Assembly: GCF_900115055.1 (NCBI RefSeq)
Contig: NZ_FOVD01000001.1
Coordinates: 124,001-188,000, forward strand
Reading direction: 5' to 3'
DNA length: 64,000 nucleotides
Origin: Chryseobacterium oleae
GTDB lineage: Bacteria > Bacteroidota > Bacteroidia > Flavobacteriales > Weeksellaceae
In this document: piece after piece, positions 24,780 through 32,959 of the stretch
Layout: the number at the start of each line of letters is the position of its first letter
Position numbering within the stretch: the first letter of the stretch is position 1
Made by a program: the position numbers and the translations under genes
The notes under the pieces: model-generated
What the model saw: the letters and a program-made list of their open reading frames with translations, nothing else
Told to the model about the DNA's origin: nothing
The model's database searches: none

Positions 24780-25961
24780 ATGATCCCACAATACAGAAAA
24801 CAATTCAACCAGGAGTTTTCACAGGAAAAATACGATCAGCTTAAAGACATTCTTACGGAAAAAGGCGGTATGGCACCAGCCTTCAGAATTTCGGAAAGTC
24901 CTATTTTTCTTCCTAACGAATTTAAAAACAAACTTTTTGACGCCAGCGACAGCATTATTGACCAGATCAAAGCACTGCCTGCTGAAGTCCTTTCTAAAGC
25001 TGTTCCCGATAACTGCAGGGTTCCCAATGATACCAAACAGCCTCATTTTTTCACGATAGATTTCGGGATCTGCCGGAGCGAAAACGGCGAGATCGAACCC
25101 CAGTTGATCGAACTGCAGGCTTTTCCTTCATTATATGCCTTTCAAAAAACTTTTGAAGAAACGTTTTGTGAGGTCTACCCTTTTCTCTCAGAGATCAAAA
25201 ATAAAATGCCGAATGAGGAATTTAAGAATCATTTAAAGCAACTTATTGTAGGAGACGAACACCCTGAACATGTTATTTTACTTGAAATATTTCCAGAGAA
25301 ACAGAAGACGGCAATAGACTTTGCATTAACGGAAAAACTATTAGGCATAAAGACAGTGTGCCTGACAAAAGTAAAAAAAGAAGGCAAAAAATTATTTTAC
25401 GAAAACAATGGAAAACTGACTGAGATCAAAAGAATTTACAACCGTGTCATCTTTGATGAACTCGACAGAATTCCAGATTTAAAAGCCGGATTCGATTTCC
25501 TTGAAGATATTGATGTACAATGGGTAACGCATCCTAACTGGTTCTTTAAGATCTCCAAATTTCTTCTTCCGATGCTGAAGCACCAGTTTGTTCCTAAAAG
25601 TTATTTCCTTCACGAATTCCCGGAGCATGAAAGTTTAGAACACTTTGTACTGAAACCTTTATTTTCCTTTGCCGGAAGCGGTGTGAATTTGAATCCTACA
25701 AAAGAAATTACAGAAGCTATTGAGGACAAGGAGAACTATATCTTACAAAGAAAGGTAACCTACGAACCTATTTTCGAAGATATTAACGGAGAGTTTTCAA
25801 AAGCAGAAATAAGACTTCTTTATATCTGGCACGAGAATGAAGAACGTCCTGTTCTACTGGAAAACCTAGGAAGAATGACAAAAGCTGCTATGGTGAACGT
25901 AGATTTTAATAAGAAAGATGCCATATGGATTGGGAGTTCCAATGCGTTTTTTGGAGACTAA
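24780..25961 (+). CDS. Unassigned protein with ATP-grasp-like C-terminal half
   Basis: 393-residue cytoplasmic protein with no signal peptide. I do not recognise the family firmly. The C-terminal part looks like an ATP-grasp core: HFVLKPLFSFAGSGVNLNP (Lys plus glycine loop), YILQRKVTYEPIFE and a late LLENLGRMTKAAMVNV segment. The N-terminal part has FFTIDFGICRSENGEIEPQLIELQAFPSLYAFQ, reminiscent of glutathionylspermidine-synthase-type or circularly permuted ATP-grasp proteins. It follows the amidoligase island on the same strand but is separated by the inverted repeat and a terminator-like hairpin. Confidence 0.65.
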   Translation: MIPQYRKQFNQEFSQEKYDQLKDILTEKGGMAPAFRISESPIFLPNEFKNKLFDASDSIIDQIKALPAEVLSKAVPDNCRVPNDTKQPHFFTIDFGICRSENGEIEPQLIELQAFPSLYAFQKTFEETFCEVYPFLSEIKNKMPNEEFKNHLKQLIVGDEHPEHVILLEIFPEKQKTAIDFALTEKLLGIKTVCLTKVKKEGKKLFYENNGKLTEIKRIYNRVIFDELDRIPDLKAGFDFLEDIDVQWVTHPNWFFKISKFLLPMLKHQFVPKSYFLHEFPEHESLEHFVLKPLFSFAGSGVNLNPTKEITEAIEDKENYILQRKVTYEPIFEDINGEFSKAEIRLLYIWHENEERPVLLENLGRMTKAAMVNVDFNKKDAIWIGSSNAFFGD

Positions 25962-25993
25962 TAAGAAACAAATCAAATCCCGATTAATACAAC

Positions 25994-26019
25994 AAATCCT
26001 TCTGAATTCAGGAGGATTT
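25994..26019 (+). terminator. Hairpin terminator
   Basis: Eleven-bp stem (AAATCCTTCTG / CAGGAGGATTT, one T-G pair) with a four-base loop, then TTCTATTTTT, just after the stop of the preceding gene. Confidence 0.75.
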
Positions 26020-26021
26020 TC

Positions 26022-26029
26022 TATTTTTG
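26022..26029 (+). promoter_or_regulatory. Candidate -7 element of the mepB-like gene
   Basis: TATTTTTG (TAnnTTTG), 25 bases before the ATG at 26055. It overlaps the tail of the preceding terminator. Confidence 0.45.
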
Positions 26030-26054
26030 TAACACGGAAACAGCGAAAAATAAA

Positions 26055-26558
26055 ATGTACTCAATAAATCTTAAAAATGTTGATGAACTTATTTTCCAGC
26101 CTCTTGAACTGAAGCTTTTAAATATAGAAGAAGACACTGAATCTAAAGACTATTCCGGTTGCGGTTTTACACTCAGCGATTTAAAAATTAAATTCCGCAC
26201 AGCTAAAATAACACCTACTAAAACAGGTCAGTTTGTAACCATCTGGAAACGAAATGAAAAGGGAGAAACAGCTCCATTTGATTCAAATGATGTCTTTGAT
26301 TTCTATCTGATCTCTGCTTTCAATGATACTCATAAAGGGATTTTTATCTTCCCGAAGGAAATACTCGTTGAAAAACAAATTTTGTCCCACGGAAAAAAGA
26401 TGGGAAAAAGAGGAATCAGAGTCTATCCAACCTGGGATCTTACAGAAAGCAAACAGGCAAAAGCGACTCAAAAATGGCAGACAGAGTATTTTTTTGATCT
26501 TTCACAAAACTCAGAAGCGCATCTTCAAAAAGTTAAAATATTGTTTGATTTGGAATGA
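26055..26558 (+). CDS. MepB family protein
   Basis: 167-residue single-domain protein of the MepB family, named after a gene of the Staphylococcus aureus mepRAB locus. It shows YSGCGFTLSDLKIKFRTAKITPTKTGQFVTIWKR-like family features, then FDFYLISA, GIFIFPKEIL and RGIRVYPTWDLT. The molecular function of MepB is not established. There is no MATE efflux pump or MepR-like regulator beside it here, so the drug-efflux context is not conserved. It converges on cphA with a bidirectional hairpin between. Confidence 0.85.
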   Translation: MYSINLKNVDELIFQPLELKLLNIEEDTESKDYSGCGFTLSDLKIKFRTAKITPTKTGQFVTIWKRNEKGETAPFDSNDVFDFYLISAFNDTHKGIFIFPKEILVEKQILSHGKKMGKRGIRVYPTWDLTESKQAKATQKWQTEYFFDLSQNSEAHLQKVKILFDLE

Positions 26559-26627
26559 AATAATTGATCTGTTTTTTGACGCAAAGTTTTAGATTAATAA
26601 CGCATAGTTTTAAAGGTTGCAAAGGTG

Positions 26628-26648
26628 GAATCGATCCGGGATCGATTC
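26628..26648. repeat. Perfect palindrome, 10-bp arms
   Basis: Arms GAATCGATCC and GGATCGATTC around a single G. No T-run follows. It lies in a 290-base gap that also carries degenerate GCAAAG / GCAGATT-type repeats (26570-26625, 26750-26780). Confidence 0.75.
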
Positions 26649-26803
26649 AATTAAGCGAGCGTTATCCATACTGCTTCATCAGTGGCTATGTCGTTTTCTT
26701 TGCATGACATAAAGCAGAACATACATTTAATAAAACTTTACGTAAAAAAACTCTCGCAGATTGAACAGATTTTGCAGATCATATGATCTTTTGTTTAAAA
26801 TAG

Positions 26804-26829
26804 AAAACGGCTGAAAATTCAGCCGTTTT
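26804..26829. terminator. Bidirectional terminator between mepB-like gene and cphA
   Basis: Twelve-bp perfect stem (AAAACGGCTGAA / TTCAGCCGTTTT) with a two-base loop. It ends the cphA transcript on the minus strand. Confidence 0.9.
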
Positions 26830-26848
26830 ATGTATAGATTATTTATTT

Positions 26849-29479
26849 TTATGAATTTTTATCGTCTTCCAGCAGCTCCCGTGCCTGATATTCCTGTACA
26901 AGGTCGATTGCGTTTGAAATAACGTCACTTAAAGCCGTGATGAAAGTTCCGTCCTCAGCCATTCCCATGGCGTGTTTTAAAGCTTCAATCTCTTTTGGAA
27001 TAATCTCATAGCTTACATCTCTTCCTGCTTCATTAATTCCATCAATGATTAATCCATTGATTTCCTCTTCAGTTCTTCCTCTAAGGTGTTTTTCATTTCT
27101 AATGATGATGTAATCGAACATTCTTCCGGCGATTTTTCCACACTCCCTGATATCGCTGTCACGTCTGTCACCCACTCCGGAAATAATACCTATTTTCTTT
27201 GTAGATTCTACGTTTTTAAGATAATCTTCGATCGCTTCATACCCCGAAGGATTGTGAGCAAAATCAATAAGTACCTTGAAGCTTTTGAATTTAAAAACAT
27301 TCAGTCTTCCCGGTGTAAGCTGCGCACTCGGAATAAAAGTTCTCAGAGAATTGGAAATATCTTCAATGGCAAAACCGTAAAGATAACTTGCTAAACTAGC
27401 TGCCAGAACATTTTCGATCATAAATCTAGCCTTTCCTTCCATCGTGATCGGGAAGTCTTTGGCCTTTCCAATTCTGATCTTCCAGTCGCCTTTTTTAATC
27501 GTTACAAAACCTTCTTCATAGATGCAGGTAATTCTTCCTTCTTTCGCAAATTTTACAATGTGGGGATTATTTTCATCCATACTGAAAATGGCAACTTTGC
27601 TGTCAAGATCATTGATGATCTTCATAGAATATTCGTTGTCTGCATTCAGAACGCTCCAGCCGTTTTTCTTTACACTGTCCAGAACGACTCTTTTTACTTT
27701 CGTCAGGTCCTTCAGATTGTGGATATCATTCATTCCTAAATGATCTTCCTCAATATTGGTTAAAACCCCGATATCACACTGTGAAAACCCTAAGCCTGAA
27801 CGAAGAATTCCTCCTCTGGCCGTTTCCAGAACAGCAAATTCAACTGTCGGATCTTTTAAAACAAATTCAGCAGAAAGCGGTCCCGTAGTATCACCTTTTG
27901 TAAGCATCGTATTCTGAATATAAATACCGTCAGAAGTCGTGAAGCCTACTCTGTAGCCGTTGCTTTTTACAATATGCGAGATCAGTCTTGTGGTCGTTGT
28001 TTTTCCGTTGGTTCCTGTTACTGCAATAATTGGAATCGTAAAAGGTTTCCCCGGAGGATAAAGCATATCAACCACCGGTGCCGCTACGTTTCTCGGAAGA
28101 CCTTCACTTGGCGCTAAGTGCATTCTGAATCCCGGTGCAGCATTCACTTCTATGATCGCAGCGCCGCTTTCTTTAAGGGGTTGCGTAAGGTTTTCAGCCA
28201 TAATATCGATACCGCAGACATCCAAGCCAATGATTTTGGAAACTCTTTCGGCCATCGTAATATTTTCCGGGTGTACCATATCCGTAACGTCTATAGATGT
28301 TCCACCCGTAGAAAGATTGGCTGTAGACTTTAAATACACGATTTCTCCTTTCTGAGGAACCGTTTCAAGAGTATAATGAAGTTTTTCAAGAAGTTCTGAA
28401 GTATCTTTATCCACTTCTATTTCGGTAAGGACATTTTCATGACCATATCCTCTTCTCGGATCTCTGTTTTCTTTATCAATCAGCTCCTGAAGATTCAGTT
28501 CACCATCACCCACAACGTGAGCAGGAACTCTTCTTGCCGCAGCTACCATTTTATTATTAATGACTAAAACCCTGAAGTCATAGCCTGTAACATATTTCTC
28601 TACAATTACTTTTCTGGAATATTTCTGGGCATGTTCCAACCCTATTTTGGCAGCTTCCCAATCGTTTACATTGATGGAAGACCCTTTTCCATGGTTTCCG
28701 TCCAATGGTTTCAGAACTATAGGATAGCCAATCTTTCTGATAACATCCGTTAAGCCTTCTTCATCCACTACCAGATCCCCGATAGGAACCGGAATAGCTG
28801 CATCGTGAAGCATTTTTTTGGTCAACTCTTTATTGCATGCAATATCTACTGCGATAGAACTTGTTTTTCCGGTAATGGTAGCCTGAAAACGTTGCTGATT
28901 CACACCGTAACCAAGCTGTACAAGCGAGTTTGTTCCTAATCTGATCCACGGAATCCTTCTGGAAACCGCTTCCTCTACAATACTTCCCGTAGAAGGACCA
29001 AGACGGACACGTTCTCTGATTTCTTTTAATCTATGGATACAGGCATGGATATCATATTCTTTGTCTTCAATAAGAGCTTCTGCGATCTTTACCGCTTCCT
29101 CAGCAGCATAAATCCCTGCATTCTCTTCAATATAATTAAAGACCACATTATATATTCCCGGCGATTTTGTTTCACGGGTTCTTCCGAAACCTACATCCAT
29201 ACCCGCCAGCGTCTGTATTTCCAGGGCGATATGTTCAATGACATGTCCCATCCAGGTTCCCGTTTCTATCCGGTGAAAAAATCCGCCCTCTACTCCTTCT
29301 GAGCATCTGTGAGTGATGAGAGACGGGATCAGTTTTTGAATTCTTTCCCTGAATCCGTCGATCTTGTTGGTAGGATAATTTTCCATTTCTTCAAGGTCCA
29401 ATCTCATCTGTATCAGCTTCTTTCTTCTGATACTCCAGATATTTGGGCCGCGTAATGCCTGTATCTTCTCAATTTTCAT
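26849..29479 (-). CDS. cphA: Cyanophycin synthetase
   Basis: 876-residue CphA1-type enzyme. It builds multi-L-arginyl-poly-L-aspartate, adding Asp to the backbone and Arg to each Asp side chain, with ATP. The N-terminal domain (1-~160) is of the primer/polymer-binding type. The ATP-grasp domain (~215-485) has K257, GNHGKGSS at 262-268 and EVNAAPG at 444-450. The Mur-ligase-like domain has P-loop TGTNGKTTTT at 489-498 and DFAHNPSGYE in the C-terminal part. All key motifs are intact, so both half-reactions look possible. It diverges from cphB across a 198-base region with paired promoters and an inverted repeat. Confidence 0.95.
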   Translation of the reverse strand: MKIEKIQALRGPNIWSIRRKKLIQMRLDLEEMENYPTNKIDGFRERIQKLIPSLITHRCSEGVEGGFFHRIETGTWMGHVIEHIALEIQTLAGMDVGFGRTRETKSPGIYNVVFNYIEENAGIYAAEEAVKIAEALIEDKEYDIHACIHRLKEIRERVRLGPSTGSIVEEAVSRRIPWIRLGTNSLVQLGYGVNQQRFQATITGKTSSIAVDIACNKELTKKMLHDAAIPVPIGDLVVDEEGLTDVIRKIGYPIVLKPLDGNHGKGSSINVNDWEAAKIGLEHAQKYSRKVIVEKYVTGYDFRVLVINNKMVAAARRVPAHVVGDGELNLQELIDKENRDPRRGYGHENVLTEIEVDKDTSELLEKLHYTLETVPQKGEIVYLKSTANLSTGGTSIDVTDMVHPENITMAERVSKIIGLDVCGIDIMAENLTQPLKESGAAIIEVNAAPGFRMHLAPSEGLPRNVAAPVVDMLYPPGKPFTIPIIAVTGTNGKTTTTRLISHIVKSNGYRVGFTTSDGIYIQNTMLTKGDTTGPLSAEFVLKDPTVEFAVLETARGGILRSGLGFSQCDIGVLTNIEEDHLGMNDIHNLKDLTKVKRVVLDSVKKNGWSVLNADNEYSMKIINDLDSKVAIFSMDENNPHIVKFAKEGRITCIYEEGFVTIKKGDWKIRIGKAKDFPITMEGKARFMIENVLAASLASYLYGFAIEDISNSLRTFIPSAQLTPGRLNVFKFKSFKVLIDFAHNPSGYEAIEDYLKNVESTKKIGIISGVGDRRDSDIRECGKIAGRMFDYIIIRNEKHLRGRTEEEINGLIIDGINEAGRDVSYEIIPKEIEALKHAMGMAEDGTFITALSDVISNAIDLVQEYQARELLEDDKNS

Positions 29480-29524
29480 AATCTATTTGCATTTTTATCA
29501 GTTAACAATAACTCCTTCAAAAAT

Positions 29525-29532
29525 CAAAGATA
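29525..29532 (-). promoter_or_regulatory. Candidate -7 element of cphA
   Basis: Minus strand TATCTTTG (TAnnTTTG), 45 bases before the cphA ATG. Confidence 0.5.
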
Positions 29533-29554
29533 ATGTAAAACCCTAAACGAAACT

Positions 29555-29636
29555 ATACCACATTTAAACATTTCTCAAAAAAGAATTAAAATAAATTAAC
29601 AATCCTAAAAGATTAAAAATCATTTAAATGTGGTAT
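29555..29636. promoter_or_regulatory. 14-bp perfect inverted repeat, candidate cphA/cphB operator
   Basis: ATACCACATTTAAA at 29555-29568 and its exact reverse complement at 29623-29636, 54 bases apart. Each arm lies 22-27 bases upstream of the -7-like element of one divergent gene, so a regulator bound at both arms could control synthesis and breakdown together. The right arm lies within the 10-bp palindrome CATTTAAATG plus TGGTAT. Confidence 0.6.
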
Positions 29637-29663
29637 GAATTTCGTCAAATGTCAATTATTTTT

Positions 29664-29671
29664 TAAATTTG
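29664..29671 (+). promoter_or_regulatory. Candidate -7 element of cphB
   Basis: TAAATTTG (TAnnTTTG), six bases before the ATG at 29678. It implies a nearly leaderless mRNA. Confidence 0.5.
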
Positions 29672-29677
29672 CATACT

Positions 29678-30568
29678 ATGATGAGACCCGTTGGAAAATT
29701 AATTATTATCGGAGGCGCTGTAAACAAAGGAAGTTTTGCAGAAACCGATTTCGACCAGAACATTGAAAAAAACCTTAATTTCTTTGAAAGAGGGATCTTG
29801 CGAAAGATCATTAACGAATCAAAGCACAAAGAAAATTCTGTCATCGAAATCGTAACGACAGCCTCACAAATCCCACAAATTGTAGGCACAGAATACAAAA
29901 AAGCTTTTGAATTTCTGGGTGCCAAAAATGTAAATATCCTCGATATCCACAACCGTGAAGAGGCCAATTCCGATGCTATGGCCGCAAGGGCTAATGCTGC
30001 AGATGTGGTGATGTTCACCGGTGGAGATCAGCTTAGACTGACTTCAATTCTTGGAGGAACGAGATTTCACGATACCATTTTATTGAAATACCAGGAACAG
30101 GATTTTATTTATTCCGGAACTTCAGCTGGTGCAGCTGCCGCTTCTGAAAATATGATTTATCAGGGAAGCAGCTCTGAATCTCTTTTAAAAGGTGAAATTA
30201 AAACCACACAAGGATTAGGTTTAATAGATAACGTCATTATTGATACGCATTTCGTACAGAGAGGCAGAATCGGACGTCTTTTCCAGGCTGTAGTCAATAA
30301 TCCACGAACATTAGGAATTGGGCTGGGTGAAGATACCGGACTTTTTATTCATGACGACGTCATGACTGCTGTAGGTTCAGGTCTTGTGATCTTGGTAGAC
30401 GGAAGATTCATTAAAGATACCAACCTTACCAATATCAACCTTGGAGAACCGATTTCAATTGATAACCTTACCGTGCACGTCATGTCTATGAATGACCATT
30501 ACGACCTTACTACGAAAAAACTGACGATAGAGAATTCACAGTTTAACCCGATACCACAGGATAAATAA
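29678..30568 (+). CDS. cphB: Cyanophycinase
   Basis: S51-family serine exopeptidase, 296 residues, which cuts cyanophycin to beta-Asp-Arg dipeptides. The nucleophile elbow is YSGTSAGAAAASE (Ser near 149), preceded by VVMFTGGDQLRL and followed by GLGLIDNVIIDTHFVQRGRIGRL with the catalytic His. There is no signal peptide, so it acts on the intracellular polymer. I start it at the ATG pair 29678/29681; a TTG codon nine bases upstream overlaps the -7-like element. It is divergent from cphA, and an isoaspartyl peptidase follows. Confidence 0.95.
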   Translation: MMRPVGKLIIIGGAVNKGSFAETDFDQNIEKNLNFFERGILRKIINESKHKENSVIEIVTTASQIPQIVGTEYKKAFEFLGAKNVNILDIHNREEANSDAMAARANAADVVMFTGGDQLRLTSILGGTRFHDTILLKYQEQDFIYSGTSAGAAAASENMIYQGSSSESLLKGEIKTTQGLGLIDNVIIDTHFVQRGRIGRLFQAVVNNPRTLGIGLGEDTGLFIHDDVMTAVGSGLVILVDGRFIKDTNLTNINLGEPISIDNLTVHVMSMNDHYDLTTKKLTIENSQFNPIPQDK

Positions 30569-30661
30569 AAGTGAATGTTCAATGGTGAATCGTGAATTTC
30601 ATCAGCTAAAATTTTTAACTTTATCTTGACAATTGATTTTCACAATTGACACCTACAACCT

Positions 30662-31504
30662 ATGAAAATAATAATCCACGGCGGTTTTTTCTCTGAAAGC
30701 GACCAAAGCCATGAAATAAAGACAGCCAAACAAAATTCTTTGAAGCATATCGCTCAGAAAGCCTTTGATTATCTTCAGACTCATTCTGCATTTGATACGG
30801 TTGCTTATGCTGTTTCCCTTCTGGAAGATGATCCTTTGTATAATGCAGGCATCGGCTCCCAGATACAGAGTGACGGGGTGATCCGTATGAGCGCCGCTAT
30901 TATGGATGGACAAACTCAAAAGTTAAGCGGTGTGATCAATCTTCAGGAGGTAAAGAACCCTGTTTTTGTAGCGAAAGCACTTATCGATGAGGATGACAGA
31001 GTTCTTGGTGGGAATGGAGCTAAAATCTATGCTTCCGAACACGGTTTTGAAAATTTCTCTACTGAAATTCCTCAGAGAAGAAGCGAATATGAAGCTAAAC
31101 TGAATAACGGCGGAAAAGGAACTGTAGGCTGTGTTGCCCTTGATCAAGACGGAAAACTTGCTGTGGCCACCTCTACCGGCGGAAAAGGCTTTGAAATTCC
31201 GGGAAGGATATCAGATTCAGCGACGGTGGCAGGAAATTATGCCAATGCCATTTGTGCTGTAAGCTGTACAGGTGTTGGAGAAGATATTGTAAGCAATGCC
31301 ACTGCTGCCAAAATCGTTACACGAACCACAGACGGGATGAGCCTTGAACAGGCCTTTACCAAGACTTTTGAGGAGCTAAAAGTGATTGACGGGTTCGCAG
31401 GAGCCATCGCCATAGACAAAGACGGAAATATCTATCATCAGGATTCTTATCCTACAATGGTCTTTGCCAGTTTTGATGGCGAAAGTTTTGAGGTCTTCCA
31501 ATAA
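30662..31504 (+). CDS. Isoaspartyl peptidase / L-asparaginase (plant type)
   Basis: 280-residue Ntn-hydrolase precursor, autocleaved before Thr154 in NGGKGTVGCVALD, where the new N-terminal Thr becomes the nucleophile. Other family marks are IIHGGFF at the start, the NAGIGSQIQSDG substrate loop and the late GFAGAIAIDKDGNI. It would split beta-Asp-Arg from cyanophycinase into Asp and Arg, completing polymer use. It lies 93 bases after cphB on the same strand and has no signal peptide. It is somewhat shorter than the ~320-residue secreted relatives. Confidence 0.92.
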   Translation: MKIIIHGGFFSESDQSHEIKTAKQNSLKHIAQKAFDYLQTHSAFDTVAYAVSLLEDDPLYNAGIGSQIQSDGVIRMSAAIMDGQTQKLSGVINLQEVKNPVFVAKALIDEDDRVLGGNGAKIYASEHGFENFSTEIPQRRSEYEAKLNNGGKGTVGCVALDQDGKLAVATSTGGKGFEIPGRISDSATVAGNYANAICAVSCTGVGEDIVSNATAAKIVTRTTDGMSLEQAFTKTFEELKVIDGFAGAIAIDKDGNIYHQDSYPTMVFASFDGESFEVFQ

Positions 31505-31538
31505 TTTTAACATTTTTTTATCATCTGATTTATTTTTT

Positions 31539-31553
31539 TGGCACGTATTTTAC
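31539..31553 (+). promoter_or_regulatory. Candidate sigma-54 (RpoN) promoter
   Basis: TGGCAC at 31539-31544, five bases, then TTAC at 31550-31553. The spacing is exactly that of the -24/-12 consensus TGGCAC-N5-TTGC, with one mismatch in the -12 element. It lies 48 bases before the YtxH-type gene. Confidence 0.45.
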
Positions 31554-31601
31554 ATGTTTAGTAATAACAAATTTTAATACAACATCTTAAAAATAGAAAT
31601 C

Positions 31602-31838
31602 ATGGGAAACAAGACAAAAGGTTTATTAGCTTTACTAGGAATTGGTGCTTTAGCATATTGGAAGTATAAGAATTCTACTCCTGAAGAGAAGCAGGCTGTA
31701 AAAGATAAAATCAATACCGCTAAAGACAATCTGAACAAATGGGGAAATGATGTAAAAAGCAAAGCCAATGACGTGGCTTCCCAGGTTCAGAACAAAGTAG
31801 ATGAAGCTAAGACAAAAGCAGAAGATTCTTTAAGCTAA
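31602..31838 (+). CDS. YtxH-domain small stress protein
   Basis: 78-residue protein starting MGNKTKGLLALLGIGALAYWKYKN, a short N-terminal membrane segment, followed by a strongly charged amphipathic helix (residues ~27-78) with repeated KxK / DxAxKxxD heptad-like spacing. Such YtxH-like proteins are common small general-stress proteins with no known enzyme activity. It is a single-gene transcript with a possible sigma-54 promoter and a strong terminator after it. Confidence 0.8.
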   Translation: MGNKTKGLLALLGIGALAYWKYKNSTPEEKQAVKDKINTAKDNLNKWGNDVKSKANDVASQVQNKVDEAKTKAEDSLS

Positions 31839-31871
31839 AAGCAGATTAGTTTTTTTAACATTCATATATAG

Positions 31872-31905
31872 AAAGTCATCGTAGTCTAAGGATTACGATG
31901 ACTTT
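31872..31905 (+). terminator. Hairpin terminator
   Basis: Perfect 12-bp stem (AAAGTCATCGTA / TACGATGACTTT) with a ten-base loop, then TTCTTAT. Confidence 0.85.
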
Positions 31906-32083
31906 TCTTATAGAATGGATGATGGAAGTCGGAAGCAGGAAGTTAGTGGAGCCCGAAGCACAACCATTAAACAGTTTTACTTTCTTTTTTTTAAGAGTAC
32001 TCCTTAATTTTTATGGTGACAATTTTTAAATTATTGACCAATAGGAACTTCCAGCCTCGCTCTTCGCGCTTTCCCACTTACAT

Positions 32084-32875
32084 CTACTTCTGACATCCTA
32101 TCAAGCTATACACCATCGGGATTTTATTTCCTATGTGTGCAATCCTCCATTTTCCTTTTTCAAATTCGTCCACATGGCTAAAACACGGATAAGGTGACCA
32201 ATCATGCTCCTGAAAGATTTCCAGTTCTATTTTACGATTGATCAGACTTTGCAGGACCTCGCCCAGAGAATGGTTCCACATCACATATTCCTGAACAATA
32301 TCCGCAGATCTGTCTGCGTAGGTTCCTTCAAAGGTTTCTACGATAGGCTTTTCATTAAAATAATTGTAGGCTACTTTGGTAAAATCATCATCGAACATCC
32401 AGACTGCCGGATGAAATTCTGCCATGACAAATTTCCCGCCAGGCTTTAGAAAATGACTGATGACACCAGCCCACTGATCCAGGTCAGGAAGCCATCCAAT
32501 GGTTCCGTAGCTGGTATATACGATATCAAATTTCTGATCCAGAATATCCGGAAGACTGTAAACATCCGAGCAAATGAATTGGGTGTCGGTTCCGCATTGT
32601 TGGGCAAGATCTTTCCCGGCCTCAATGGCTTTATCCGAAAGGTCAATTCCGGTGACCTCCGCCCCCATTCTCGAAAGCGAAATAGAATCCTGACCAAAGT
32701 GACACTGCAGGTGCAAAACACTTTTTCCTTTAATATCCCCCAAAAGCTCCAGTTCTATGGAGTTAAGCGAAGTTCTTCCTTTTAAAAATTCATCTACAAA
32801 ATAGAAATCCGATTTCAAATGCGGGTCTACTTTGGCATTCCAGGAATTTTTATTGATTTCCAGGTAATTTTCCAT
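32084..32875 (-). CDS. Class I SAM-dependent methyltransferase
   Basis: 263-residue Rossmann-fold methyltransferase. Motif I is VLHLQCHFGQDSISLSRMGAEVTGIDLSD (SAM-binding loop and acidic strand end), followed by FICSDVYSLP and FDIVYTSYGTIGWLPD, a methyltransf_11/25-type core. The C-terminal part holds substrate-binding residues with no diagnostic motif. The substrate is unknown. It is a single gene with a -7-like element 17 bases upstream. Degenerate repeats fill the intergenic DNA downstream (31910-32080). Confidence 0.88.
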   Translation of the reverse strand: MENYLEINKNSWNAKVDPHLKSDFYFVDEFLKGRTSLNSIELELLGDIKGKSVLHLQCHFGQDSISLSRMGAEVTGIDLSDKAIEAGKDLAQQCGTDTQFICSDVYSLPDILDQKFDIVYTSYGTIGWLPDLDQWAGVISHFLKPGGKFVMAEFHPAVWMFDDDFTKVAYNYFNEKPIVETFEGTYADRSADIVQEYVMWNHSLGEVLQSLINRKIELEIFQEHDWSPYPCFSHVDEFEKGKWRIAHIGNKIPMVYSLIGCQK

Positions 32876-32892
32876 GGTTTTATTATTTTCAA

Positions 32893-32900
32893 CAAATATA
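32893..32900 (-). promoter_or_regulatory. Candidate -7 element of the methyltransferase gene
   Basis: Minus strand TATATTTG (TAnnTTTG), 17 bases before the ATG. Confidence 0.45.
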
Positions 32901-32959
32901 AATACTATTTTTAAATCTTATAATGGGGATTTATTAAGGTTAGCTTTATACCTCAAAAA

